From contig JAACJP010000001.1 in the NCBI GenBank assembly GCA_013368375.1, positions 372,001 through 436,000 on the forward strand: 64,000 nucleotides of DNA. Reading direction: 5' to 3'. Under the pieces are notes generated by a model, which saw only the letters and a list, made by a program, of their open reading frames with translations, was not told the origin of the DNA and did no database searches. Both the position numbers and the translations under genes were made by a program. Of this stretch, positions 34,601-48,267 are shown piece by piece (the stretch's first letter is position 1; each line of letters opens with the position of its first letter). The DNA is from Tricholomella constricta (lineage: Eukaryota; Basidiomycota; Agaricomycetes; Agaricales; Lyophyllaceae).

Positions 34601-35683
34601 TCCTCCTTGGTGATTATACGAGCCTCCTCCACCCGACCCGCCACCCCTGCGATTCTGGTAGTCCTTAGTTCCACCAAAGTTCCCGCGCGAGCCATGACCT
34701 CGCAAAGAGCTTGAACTTCCTCCACCTCCACCTCGTCCTCCTCCCCCGCCACTTCCACTTCCTCCACCAATATATCCACTTCCTCCGCCCCGTCCCCGCC
34801 CTGCAATCATCCCTCCCCGCGGCCCCGTCATCGGCGCTCCCCTCCCTCCTCGCTGCCCTCCTGCAGGTCCCCCTCTTCCACTCTGCATCCCTCCTCTTCC
34901 CGCACCCATCGCCATATGATTCATCCCCTGTGGTGCGCCACCACGTCCTGATCCGGGCAGTCCTACATACGGCCCAAGGTTCTGCGGCGGCGGAGGCGGT
35001 GGGGCCTGGAACTGTGGTTGTGGCGGCGCGACGTGATGCTGATTCTGATTGTGCCGATTAGGGTTCGGTCCGTCGAAGCGTTGCCGTTTCGCTGGAGGCA
35101 GGTGCTGCGGGGGCGTGTGCTGGAGGTGGTGACGTTGCTGGGGCTGTTGCTGCTGTTGCTGGAGATGTGGCTGGAAGAACTGCTGCTGGGGTTGCTGGGC
35201 TTGTGGATGGGCATAAGGGGCTTGTGCCATCGGTTGAGGTGGGGCAGCTATTGTCTGAGGGACATATTGCTGCGGATAGCCGGCCGTGGGCTGGTAGGGA
35301 TTATAACCCGGCTGTGCAGGCGGCTGAGGAGGGGGTTGAGCGACTGGAGGCGGGTGGTGGTACTGCTGAGCCTGGAGCTGCTGCAGTTGCTGCTGCTGCT
35401 GCTGGCGCTGCCATTGAGTACCATAGCCATAGTTCGCGTACAGTGCACTTTGTTCCGGCGGTGGTCGTGGAGGCTGGGGCTGGGCTTGAGGAGCTGCCCA
35501 CTGAGGGTTGTATTGCGGTACGGCCGGAGGTTGAGCATGGGGTTGCTGGTGTTGTGCAGCTGCAGCAGCGGCCCAATAAGCAGAATAATCTGGCTGGGCA
35601 GGCTGGGGTGGAGGAGGTCCCGGCGGTAAAGGAGGTTGCTGAGGCGTGTAGCTTGGCTGGGGAACGAATGGATTTTTGTTCAT
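31647..35683 (-). CDS. Large Q/P-rich, RGG-box protein of unknown function
   Basis: The start at 35681-35683 gives MNKNPFVPQPSYTPQQPPLP. About 200 residues of Pro/Gln/Ala-rich, prion-like sequence follow, then an RGG/GGG box (about 34.6-34.9 kb on the DNA; GRGGMQSGRGGPAGGQRGGR), then long acidic Ser/Glu/Ala-rich disorder. The C-terminal 350 or so residues look folded: SANRLSISYAGGNRRLVVDA, EVVDSFRLFRQEGRIEVLLN and a helical segment ending SHLVYKSLDGIFKEWRVDKK. Introns with agreeing phases include those near 33.5 and 33.05 kb. The layout suggests an RNA-binding, condensate-prone protein, but no named domain was recognised and no function is assigned. It lies 245 bp downstream of VFA1. Confidence 0.75.
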
Positions 35684-35928
35684 TTTCAATTACAACGCGT
35701 TGAAACGTCGGTGAGCATGGAACTAACAAAACCCGTCAGACGTGATTTTTTCTTCACCGCAAGCGACACTGAACTCACTGTATAAAGCAGCGGGTATTCC
35801 CACTGGTGCACAGATACTTACCGGGCTTTCTATTGACTCTTTTGCAGGCGTATAGAGTGAAGGATATTTTACAAGTTCGTAAAAGAGATCAAGGCGTGTT
35901 GAGACTCCGATACAAATCCCGATCTACG

Positions 35929-36614
35929 CTAGTATTTGTCCTCTGCCAACGTCCCGCTCGGAGCACCAGGCAGTCGAGGAGCAAGATTTTTTGCTTGTGC
36001 TGCCTGCCTGCGCTTACGATGCTCGGCCTGCCGCACTGCGGGTAGTCAGATGCCAATTGTCGAATACACTTTCAGCAAAACTCACTCGCGAAGAAATCTC
36101 TGTGCAAGGCAAATCGCTCGTGAGCCATCGCCGGCGATGGTGGTGTTTTCGGAGTCGAGAGCGGTGTAGCTATCTTGGACGATTTCGAGTTTCCTCGGTT
36201 GCTTTCCTTCTCCTTGGATGCATCGCTGTCGTTCCTGCCCTTGTCCTTTTCGCCTTCCGTTTCCTTCTCCTTTTCTTTTTCCTTTTCCTTCTCATTCTCC
36301 TTCTTCCTCTGCTTTTCCTCCCACTCATCCTTGACCTTTGCGATTTCCTCGTCTGTCAACCCCATCTTACGCCCTCCGCCTGCACCGTCAACCCCTCCTA
36401 AACTAGAGGCGAAATTTCGATCTGCTAGATGACCTGGACAGGTGTAAATGAAGTCGACCGTATTAAGCGTCGCAAGCACAGTCGTGGTTGGTTTATAACA
36501 GATGTAGCACGCTTTAGCCGTACCCGCTGTCTATCTGCGTGTCTCTATAAATGCCTACAGCCTAGTGTTGTCGACTTGACTTACTCGTTTGTAATAGACA
36601 TTGCTGAACGACAT
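35929..36614 (-). CDS. VFA1: VPS4-associated protein 1
   Basis: Vfa1 binds and stimulates the ESCRT ATPase Vps4 at endosomes. The spliced N-terminus MSFSNVYYKRVTGTAKACYI continues CYKPTTTVLATLNTVDFIYT and CPGHLADRNFAS, with the Cys-x2-Cys and Cys-x2-His pairs expected for its zinc-binding module. A Lys/Glu-rich coiled region follows (EEIAKVKDEWEEKQRKKE), then a linker, FALHRDFFAMRQAEHRKRR and the C-terminus LAPRLPGAPSGTLAEDKY, with TAG at 35929-35931. The first intron is best joined with donor GTCAAG so that ACG completes the KRVTGT reading. The downstream intron (GTGAGT to CGCAG) is in phase. Confidence 0.85.
36259..36318 (-). repeat. Lys-Glu hexamer microsatellite inside VFA1
   Basis: A TTTTCC/TTCTCC-type hexanucleotide array encodes an alternating KE run of about 20 residues on the minus strand. 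The hexamer unit keeps the frame if the copy number changes. Confidence 0.7.
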
Positions 36615-37159
36615 GACGGTCCAGAGATGGGGGCGAAGCCAAATAATCAGATTATCTCAATGTCATCCACCGAGATCACTTATCACCCGCCCCTATCTAT
36701 TTTTCAACGCATTGACTAAATACACAGCATCGTCCAGCCTCCAGGTGCTTTCAAGCCGCTCTAGCACCACCCCCACGTTCCACACCCCTTGTTTTGAAGA
36801 ACTAGAGCCGATTTGAGAACAAGCCGATCAATGCAGTGTGTAACGGAGTTTTAAAAATCTATAAAAATATGAACGCCCTTGGAATTGTTCTTGTTTCAAC
36901 CTCCATCTCAAAGGTCGGCGCCCTTTCCATTCCCTCTGTTCTAGTCATCGCTCATCCCATCTGCCCGTAGATCAAAAGCCGTTCAAAAAAATATAAAAAA
37001 GTTTTTATATACAAGCGGTTGTGTTGTTGTCAACTTCCTGTACGTCCTTTCATGCTGCTGCTTTCATTCATCATTCATCCAGTTTTTACTACCCAGTCCC
37101 AAAAAAGTCACAGAAAACAGTAACGACCCCCAAAACTCCAGAAAACCCATATACAGAAC
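36615..37159. promoter_or_regulatory. Divergent VFA1 / PAB1 region with A-rich PAB1 leader
   Basis: This 545-bp region separates the two start codons. On the PAB1 side, A-tracts lie at 36985-37000 and, directly upstream of the ATG, from 37101 to 37146 (A6, A4, A4 and A4 runs separated by C-rich spacers). A-rich leaders bound by PABP itself are known to repress PABP translation in animals. A similar autoregulatory element here is inferred from position and composition only. Pyrimidine-rich sequence near 36.9-36.95 kb may mark the transcription start. Confidence 0.4.
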
Positions 37160-39541
37160 ATGTCTTCTCCCGCCGTCGCTCAGCCCGAGTTGGTGCCCCA
37201 GATTGTTGAGGTCGTTCCTCAGATCCCTGCGCCTGCGCCTGTTCCCTACAACCCTGTGCAGCAAACTACAGTGGCTGCCGCTCCTTCTGCCTCTCTTTAT
37301 GTCGGAGAGCTTGACCCCACCGTCACTGAGGCCATGCTCTTTGAGATATTCAACATGATTGGCCCTGTTGCGAGGTGCGTCACCCATAACAGTTCACTTT
37401 AGCGAATTTTGATCTTCAACTTCATTCCTGTCTTGCAGCATCCGAGTCTGCCGTGATGCAGTCACTCGTCGCTCCCTCGGATACGCTTACGTCAATTATC
37501 TCAATGCCAACGACGGTAAGCATCTAAGCAGTCTACTTCGTGTGCCGTTCTCTACATCTGTTGCAGGAGAACGCGCTCTCGAGCAGCTCAACTATTCCCT
37601 GATCAAGAACCGTGCATGGTGAGGAGAATTTCACCATCGAATTTCCCACATAGCTTATCTCAAAATTTCAGCCGGATCATGTGGTCGCAGCGTGACCCTG
37701 CCCTCCGTAAGACTGGTCAGGGCAACATCTTCATCAAGAACTTGGATGAGCAGATCGATAACAAAGTGCGTGGCCTTCCATATATTCTCCAACGTATTCG
37801 CACTAAAACGTGGCGCTTGCAGGCTCTCCATGATACCTTTGCTGCCTTTGGCAACGTCTTGTCGTGCAAGGTCGCGACTGATGAGCAGGGCCGCTCTAAG
37901 GGATATGGTTTCGTCCACTACGAGACCGCTGAGGCTGCCGAGCATGCCATCAAGGCTGTGAACGGCATGTTGCTCAACGACAAGAAGGTCTACGTTGGCC
38001 TCCATATTTCTCGCAAGGTTAGTTCACAATGTTCCGGACTGACAAAGCGGCATTGAGAATCAACACCTCTCACGTAGGAGCGTCAATCCAAGCTGGACGA
38101 AATGAAGGCCCAGTTCACGAACCTTTATGTCAAGAACATCGATACCGAAATGACTCAGGAAGAGTTTGAGAAACTCTTCATCCAATTTGGCACCGTCACC
38201 TCTGCACTGATCTCCGTCGACGACGAAGGTAAGAGCAAGGGTTTCGGCTTCGTCAACTATGAGAGGCATGAGGAGGCCCAAAAGGCAGTGGATGAGCTTC
38301 ACGATTCCGAGCACTATGGCAAGAAGCTCTTCGTATCTCGTGCACAGAAGAAGGCGGAGCGCGAGGAGGAGCTGCGCAGGGCACACGAGCAAGCGAAGTT
38401 GGAGAAGTTGAACAAGTATCAGGGTGTCAACCTCTATGTCAAGAACCTCGAGGACGACGTGGACGACGACAAGCTGCGCGCCGAGTTCGAGCCTTTCGGC
38501 ACCGTCACGAGCTGCAAGGTCATGCGTGATGAGAGGAACATCTCCAAGGGCTTTGGATTTGTCTGCTTCTCCACTCCCGATGAGGCCACGAAGGCTGTTG
38601 CCGAGATGAACAACAAGATGATTGGCTCCAAGCCTCTCTACGTCTCCTTGGCACAACGCCGCGAGGTCCGCAGGCAACAGCTTGAGAGCCAGATCGCTCA
38701 ACGCAACCATATCCGCGCTCAACAAGCCGCTGCCGCTGGCATTCCAGGCGGCTACATCAACGGCCCCATGTACTACCCCCCGCCCGGCCCTGGCTACCCT
38801 CCTCAAGGCCGCGGCATGATGGGCTACGGCCAACCTGGCATGATGGCTCCTCGCGGCGCTGCTCGCTATCCGCCCAATGGCATGCCCGTCCCCGGATATC
38901 CCCAAGGCCCCCCTCAGGCCTATGGCATGCCCGGCTACCCCAACCGCGGCCCCCCTCGTCCACCGGTCGCTCGTGGCCCCGGATCCCCCACTATTCCTAG
39001 CATCCCCATCCCCCGTGCCAACGGCCCCCCTCCCCCAGTCAACGGCGCCGCTCCTCGCGTTCCTGGGCCTCAGGTTCCTCCTCAAGGTCGTGCGCCTCCT
39101 CCTGCTGGCCTTCCCGCACCTGGCGCACGTGCGCCTCCTCCCCAGCAGCCCACTGGCTATAACAAGGCCGCTGCCGCTCCCCGTGGCCCGCCTCCCTCGG
39201 GCCCGGCCGCTCCCCCTGCGGCTGCTCCTGAGATTCCAACTCTCACTGCGGAGCAACTTGCTGCTGCGACTCCCATGGAACAGAAGCAGATGCTCGGTGA
39301 AGTCATCTACCTCAGGATCGCGAAGTACGCCTCGTGTTTTCCTTTCTTATCCTTTCCTCCTTACTCAAATGTATTTCTTTCTTCGCGTAGTGACCAACCG
39401 GAGTTGGCGGGCAAGATTACGGGCATGCTTCTGGAGATGGACAACTCTGAGCTGCTCCACCTCCTGGGCAATGCGGAGGCGATGAACGAAAAAGTCAACG
39501 AGGCGCTCTCCGTCCTGAACGAGTTCAAACAGCCGCTTTGA
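37160..39541 (+). CDS. PAB1: Polyadenylate-binding protein (four RRMs plus MLLE)
   Basis: It binds poly(A) tails and eIF4G in the cytoplasm, promoting translation and controlling deadenylation. After a Pro/Val/Ala-rich N-terminus, RRM1 begins [23 protein letters not shown]2 [23 protein letters not shown]3 [20 protein letters not shown] and RRM4 [20 protein letters not shown], each with RNP1 cores such as SKGYGFVHY and [10 protein letters not shown] Pro/Gly/Ala-rich linker (about 38.75-39.23 kb) leads to the MLLE/PABC domain with [20 protein letters not shown]. The gene ends NEFKQPL, TGA at 39539-39541. Introns lie at about 37375-37439, 37516-37566, 37618-37671, 37767-37822, 38017-38077 and 39326-39390. 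Confidence 0.96.
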
Positions 39542-42324
<2,783 letters not shown>

Positions 42325-42496
42325 ATCGTACGATGTAATTTATCGGGTATCAATGAAGCACCGGGTTTCTTCTACATACTTTTGATCCTCGAAAACCACG
42401 AGGACCATTCCGAGTCCTGCGACCATTTTTTTTACCTCTATACAGGTAAGAGCAACGACCTCGAAGAGAGTTCTCGGGCCGAGGCATTTGACCAGT

Positions 42497-44135
42497 TTAT
42501 ACCCCCCGTTCCATCATCATTCTTTCTGGCTTCGACCCCAGAATCGCTCGCCAGAGAACTGTGAGTGCAAAGCGGACCTCCCGCCTCCTGACCCCGCTCC
42601 TCCTCCACAGCACCTTCATGATGGCAAGCACACAGATAAGGAAAGAAACATCCAAGCACAGCCGCCTGACGATAATAGATGTCGGTGATCTATCCTCGTT
42701 CCGTGCGAGAAATGTGGCAAACTCCCGCAGCTTGTCCAAGCCACGCGAAAGGGGATTGAGAATTATCGACCACATTCCTAAGTCGTCTAGATCCCAGTGT
42801 GGACCTCGACCGTCGTTAGGGCTGCGGCGGCCCCTCGGAGAACCTAGATGTCTGGGTGTGAGAGACGGATGAGACCTCGACAAGGTCATGACCGATTCAA
42901 GAGATTCCATCCGTTCATTAAGAGCAGCCAGATGAACTTGTACATTCTCGATGGCGCGCTCTAGCGTTGGCCTAGAAGCTGGTCTTACAGGTCCGTAAGG
43001 CGGAAGCGGCTGTTGTGGACCACGGTATTGAGGATGCGAAGAATACACGTGGGTTGGCGTTGCGGCGCCTACCCGAGAAGACTCAGAATATTGGCCGACA
43101 TATGAACTCATGGTGGGGAAGGACGGAGAGGAGGCAGGGGATGGTTCTGCAAAAGCAGAGGGTGTTTCGAACCCTGGTAGGGGTTGCGTAGCGGGTATAC
43201 CATGCGTTGGGGGAGGAGACGTCGCAACCGACGCGGCCATGGGTGTACGGTATCTGTGGGATGACAATGATGATGGCGGCCGGTTCGATTGTGATTGAGA
43301 CAAGGCTCGTTCGGTTTCAACGACGACGGGAAGCTCGTGTGCTTCATCTTCAAAGTCATCATCATCTTCAATGATAGCTTCTCTCCCTTCGATTTGACTG
43401 TCCCGTGGTTGGAGGAGTTTACGTGGAGGATGTGAAGGTTCATCGTCATCAGAAGATGAGGAGCCAGAGCTATCCGAGTCAGTCGAACGGTAGTGGGCTT
43501 CTGGCGTACATAAAGTAGTTAAACGACAAGTCAAACTGAGAGGAGGGACGCATTTACGACTCGAGGTGATATGAGCAAAGTCTCCATAGCTTTCCAGCTC
43601 TTCGACAAGAGTCATCGCGACAGTTTTATCTGAATATTTCCGTAGTACCTGTAGCGCAATACCGTTATATGGGCTTTGAAGAAGCACCACTTGATATACG
43701 TACTTTCAAAAGCGCGTCGACGTACAACCATTTGGCTTCGTAAGGGTCCAAGTCTCGATGCTTTGCCCAGGCATCCCTGTGGCTATATGAAGTATTGCGC
43801 CGGAATGAAGGACTGCTTTACACTCACCATTTCGCACGTCCAAGCATGTCCCATATTCCCGGCCTCGGGGTCTTGACATTTCCGACCGTCGCTAAAACGA
43901 GAGTTTAGAATATCGCACAAGAAACCTTGCCATTGCTCGAGAGAGAAAGCACCTTGCTTGTAGAGGCTATCGTACAAGGTTTTAATGGACATAGGCGAGC
44001 GTGAATGAGGATCTCTTACCTGTACATCGTCAGTTTTTCTTCATAATCAGTTTGGATTGGACCAGTCTTTGGCAAGCTCTGGACAATTTCAACAGCGCGA
44101 TCGAACTGAGCGTCAATAACTTCAGGAGATGCCAT
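42497..44135 (-). CDS. Membrane-anchored acyl-CoA-binding protein (ATG37/ACBD5-like)
   Basis: The N-terminal acyl-CoA-binding domain reads MASPEVIDAQFDRAVEIVQS, YEEKLTMYSLYKQ, ATVGNVKTPRPGIWDMLGRA, then KWDAWAKHRDLDPYEAKWLY and ALLKVLRKYSDKTVAMTLVE, with the ligand-binding Tyr and Lys positions kept. Some 250 disordered Ser/Pro residues follow, then a coiled-coil-like segment (LERAIENVQVHLAALNERME) and one hydrophobic helix close to the C-terminus (RLCLDVSFLICVLAIMKVLW). ACBP domain, disorder, coiled coil and C-terminal anchor together define Atg37/ACBD5, the peroxisomal acyl-CoA-binding proteins acting in pexophagy and membrane contacts. Peroxisomal location is inferred. Stop at 42497-42499. 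Confidence 0.82.
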
Positions 44136-46230
44136 TCCCCAGTTTCTGCTCCTTTCGACAGTTATCTCGTAGTGGAATAAGAGGATAGAGTTGAGTAAGA
44201 CAGAGAGAATGGACGTGACGTGAAAGAAGTCAATGGGTCAGTGAGCTAATGTTTGCTGTTACACGTGAAATGCGCCGGAATCCCACGTGCCCGAAGTTAG
44301 GCTTTGCCCTCAGAACGAAATACGTACAAGCAGGCGAAAGTAAGTTTGATAACACTGCAGTCAGACAAAGACAAATCCCTCGGCGCACAACAATGCCTGT
44401 CACTCACCACACCGACGGCTCAATATGCCGTCCTAGCAGCTAGTGTGCTGGCGCTCTTCTTGACAGCCATGTTTGCAAGTCAGACGCAATCAACCTTGCT
44501 GTAGGGCAAGTGATTTAAATCTTTTATATATCCGAGTCTGCATCCGTACGTATGAGAGTGCAATGTTCAATGCCACCAGCCATCCTAGCCTCAGCCTGAA
44601 CTTAATGCTTGCTTATGATGCGGCACATGATATAGAGAGGGACGCGAGGAGCGCTTCGATTTCGTAAGCGGGGCCGGAGTGAACAGCAAGACGTATGGCA
44701 TCGACAATCACCTCGCTTTACATGGTCAGCCTTCCCCTATAATCTTCTCATATATCCCCGAAACAACCGGCACCGAATCCAAATCGTGTCAATGAGCACG
44801 CACTCGTTTAAACCCGGAAAATCAAGCGAGTATCTTTCACGTCACGAACCAGTCACTGCCAAGTACCTTGGGTAGATGTTGGTCCGTATTTAACCTTTTC
44901 CCACAAATTAACTCACCTCACACTCAGGAACCGAACCAATTGACGGACATAAATATGCTATTCATGGTCACTTGCGCAAGATTTACAATTACGACAACTT
45001 TACTTGTCGAGCGGTTCATACTCTCTGGCGAGCTCCGTACCAGTCGACTATCCACGTAGGCTCCGTCCGCTCTCATCACTCAAAAACCACGTTTACTTTC
45101 AATTTAATCTTCATCTGGTGTTCGACATCCGAAAAGCTTCCTCTGTAAAATGAGCAGGTGTTCAGAGCCCATGTGACGAAACTCGGCCCATTGAGTTTCG
45201 GCTTGAAAATCAGTGTCGATTCGAGATCTATTCCGCGGTTTCTCTCGTTGTTCAAAGCTGTGTAATCTTTCGCTGCGCCCCTGTTGCTGATATAGCTTGG
45301 TCTCTCCAATCTTGTACATCACGTACGTCAGACCTATTTTGCATCTTTGGGCGATAGCCGCAACCCTTGTCGTTTAATATTTGACATCGTGTCACGATAA
45401 GGATATGTATTTTTACCACACACCCTGGACCGGCGCCGCACCTCAAGGCCGTTTCATAGAATTCTGGATCTGATGATGCGATGCTTCCTTGTACTGTTTC
45501 ATATTATCCACGCTTGAGCACTGCTTGCCCACCTGCTCTTGGTGCTTCTCGGACGTTTCTCTATCAGTGCCATGAACCAGATGATCGCGCGACCATGTGA
45601 TTTGTGAGTGTTCGTTCTCCTGTGTTAGACTGTAAATCAAAGCAATCCACATCCCAATCACACTTGTCAACAGGTTTTCCAATCTTATGCAAATATATGT
45701 CAGTTAGCTTCCTTCGCGTTGCTTTGTGTATATTTTTACCCAACTCCTGCAGGACCTTTTGGTGAATATAATGCATTGGCGATACAGCCAATTCACTTTG
45801 AAATGACCACTTTCTTGAATGCGCCTCGCTGCATTTCAGGTTACAGTAGCACTCGGTATGTAATTTGTTATCAACAGTGGTCCATTCCTCAGAAGCTATC
45901 AGTACTACATCAAACTGCAGATTGATCGTTGTATGGCGACGTCTACCCGTTCAGATGTATCTCTTTCAACTCATCTTCTGGCACACCTTCTATCATGGGA
46001 CCGTTTACATGCGGTGTCCTACTTCTTAGTCCCGGATCATCAATCTGTGTTCTACGATGCTGTTGTTTGGAAAGCCATTCCATGTGGTTCCGTGCTCAAC
46101 CGACACTATTATCCCATTACTCGCCAACCGGCGCGTTTTGGTCATACTTCTTAACGTGCCCTGATTCTGTATAAAAGCCGTTGATTTTCAGCGTTGGCAG
46201 TCACCTCTCAACCCTACCTTGAGTCGTACA
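44136..46230. other. Gene-poor 2.1-kb region
   Basis: No confident gene was found. The most gene-like piece is a minus-strand frame at 45076-45309 ending with TGA and containing GIDLESTLIFKPKLNGPSFV and TWALNTCSFYRGSFSDVEHQ. Another frame at 45443-45682 starts ENLLTSVIGMWIALIYSL. They could be exons of a small unknown or decayed gene. The right end holds the promoter of the first M43 metalloprotease. Confidence 0.4.
46170..46176 (+). promoter_or_regulatory. TATA box of the first M43 metalloprotease
   Basis: TATAAAA begins 61 bp upstream of the start codon at 46231. A consensus TATA element at this distance fits a regulated fungal promoter. The second protease gene has one at nearly the same spacing. 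Confidence 0.6.
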
Positions 46231-47410
46231 ATGTTCGCATCCTTTGCTCTCACTCTCTTGCTCAGTGCAACCTCGGTCTTCGCGAAGCCCTTCACGCAGA
46301 GGTGCATATATTTCCTTCCCAGTTACCTCACAAGACTGACAGTGACTCTCAGGACCTGCGGAACAACACCCACCGATGACGAGGTCTTCGTAATGGAGAA
46401 GGACTTCCAGGCCAAAAAGGTCGAAGTCAGCGACGTCTCCGCTCAGGCCGTTCTCAATGTAGACCGCTTTCATTGTCTTTCATTGTCAAATTTACTGAAA
46501 TCCCTATCCCGCAGGTTTTCTGGCACGTTGTTAGTGAGGACACGACCTTGTCTGGCGGCAACATCCCGTACGTAAAAACTACAAAGAGTAACATGACATT
46601 TTTGAACGAGAAAAACTTTAAACAGAGACTCGCAGATCGCTGCTCAAATCAACGTTATCAACAATGCATACGCCAGTGTTGGCATCTCCTGGGTTCTTGC
46701 GGGCACCACCCGCACCGTCAATTCCGACTGGTTCAACAGAGCTGCCCCGGGCACCTCTCAGCAAAATGCGATGAAGAGCGCCCTTCGCCAAGGTGGTGCT
46801 TCAGCCCTCAACGTTTACAGCGTCGGGTATGTCTCAATATCGAAGTACTCAATCCATTTTATACTTATTCGATATCCTAAGTTTCACCTCTGGTTCTGGC
46901 GCTGGTCTCCTAGGATACGCAACCTTCCCATCGAGCTATTCTTCTAACCCCCTTGACGATGGTGTTGTGATGCTCTTCTCTTCCGTACCTGGAGGCACCG
47001 CCGCACCTTACAACTTGGGACACGTCAGTGCATCAGTCTCGCCAGCATGTTTTATGTCTGATTTGTATTTCTTTTTAGACTCTTACTCACGAAGCCGGAC
47101 ACTGGGTTGGCCTCTTCCACACTTTCCAGGGTGGCTGCGCCAGCCCCGGTGACTCCGTCTCCGACACTCCCCCTGAGGCATCACCCGCTTTCGGTTGCCC
47201 CACTGGCCGCGACACCTGCAGCGGTGGAGGTGCTGACCCCATCCGTAAGTCGCCACCTGTTCGGATGGCTGCATAGTATGATCTTAATGTCGCACTCTTC
47301 CAGACAACTACATGGACTACTCCGACGACGCGTGCATGACCCAGTTCACTGCCGGCCAGACCGCCCGTGCCAAGTCCCAAATGGCCACGTACCGTGGTGT
47401 CTCCCTTTAA
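46231..47410 (+). CDS. Secreted M43 (pappalysin-type) metalloprotease, copy 1
   Basis: It is an extracellular zinc endopeptidase. A signal peptide [20 protein letters not shown] (likely cut after VFA) precedes [60 protein letters not shown] and [16 protein letters not shown]. The catalytic motif [17 protein letters not shown] is a complete HExxHxxGxxH, and the downstream [20 protein letters not shown] supplies the Met-turn. Cysteines in [23 protein letters not shown] and DACM are conserved with copy 2. Intron 1 (46302-46352) has a standard GT donor. TAA is at 47408-47410. Substrate is unknown; M43 proteases in fungi are usually nutritional or host-protein-degrading. Confidence 0.93.
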
Positions 47411-47951
47411 GTTGGGAGAACAAGGATTGAAGCGTAATCATTGTAAACCTTGTACATACCAAGCGATGTGTAAAATGATGAGCGATCGATTCATTCAGAT
47501 TTGGAACTGTCCCAGTTGTGGTACTTGAGCTTAAGTCGAAGAGTAGGCTGTACTTGGGGTCTGAGTTCGTGTATATATCTCCGGAAGTTTCGTTATCATA
47601 AGAAGCGCCTAGCGCATATGATGATGGCTTCTGAGGCGATCGCGTTGAATCTAATTTGACTTTATAGTTGTCCACGTGATTGGCGATTTCGATCACAGGT
47701 TGCGTCTTCATCTGCTCCTCCACCTGGACGACATGGAGACAATGTGCTACTACTTATAAGAATCGCGTGAAGGCCGTGCCTCTGCGCACTGCCAAGCCGT
47801 CCAATCCGCTGTGACTCTCTTCTGATAGGGAACGTTTATACTGGATCCACTCATCAAGGAGCCTTCGCGCTTCAATCTCATACCAGCTGTATACCCTGGC
47901 TATCGCCTGTACTGTTCGGCTAAACTGGAAGTCTGTCTGCATACAGCTCAT
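47346..47951 (-). CDS. Possible small two-exon gene, unknown, between the two M43 genes
   Basis: This is a weak candidate. A minus-strand frame from ATG 47949-47951 reads MSCMQTDFQFSRTVQAIARV and WYEIEARRLLDEWIQYKRSL. It can be joined in phase, via a GTGCGC donor near 47.78 kb and an acceptor near 47.72 kb, to a second open frame containing VEEQMKTQPVIEIANHVDNY. The second frame stays open into the 3' end of the upstream metalloprotease gene, which argues against it or requires a further intron. Nothing was recognised by homology. The rest of the 857-bp gap (47411-48267) holds the promoter of M43 copy 2. Confidence 0.2.
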
Positions 47952-48211
47952 TTGTTACTCAATCTACTCGAGCGATTGAGGGCCGCGTGGGTCGCTCAAT
48001 TCTTTATTGGCAACAGTCGTTACAATGAGCCACAATTGGGTAGAGACTCGGACAATCCGACTCCGGTCTACGAGTATCAGATGCATTGTCAAAGCACGTT
48101 GTCCCGCCAAGCTCCAACTTCCATACGGCCCCCAGACGGAGACGTCTATTTCTCCATGTGCTCAATGGAATCCTAATATCGTAACTCAGGATAAACCATG
48201 GGGATGCGGGG

Positions 48212-48218
48212 TATAAAG
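48212..48218 (+). promoter_or_regulatory. TATA box of the second M43 metalloprotease
   Basis: TATAAAG begins 56 bp upstream of the start codon at 48268, mirroring the spacing in the tandem paralogue. Confidence 0.55.
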
Positions 48219-48267
48219 TACATTAGTCTACCTCAACAACAGGCAGCCTTTGGTCCTCTCTCTCACC

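Noticed and set aside
38060..39256. A 398-codon minus-strand ORF opposite PAB1
   Set aside because: It is a shadow of the highly expressed, codon-biased PAB1 exon, without introns, domains or plausible composition.
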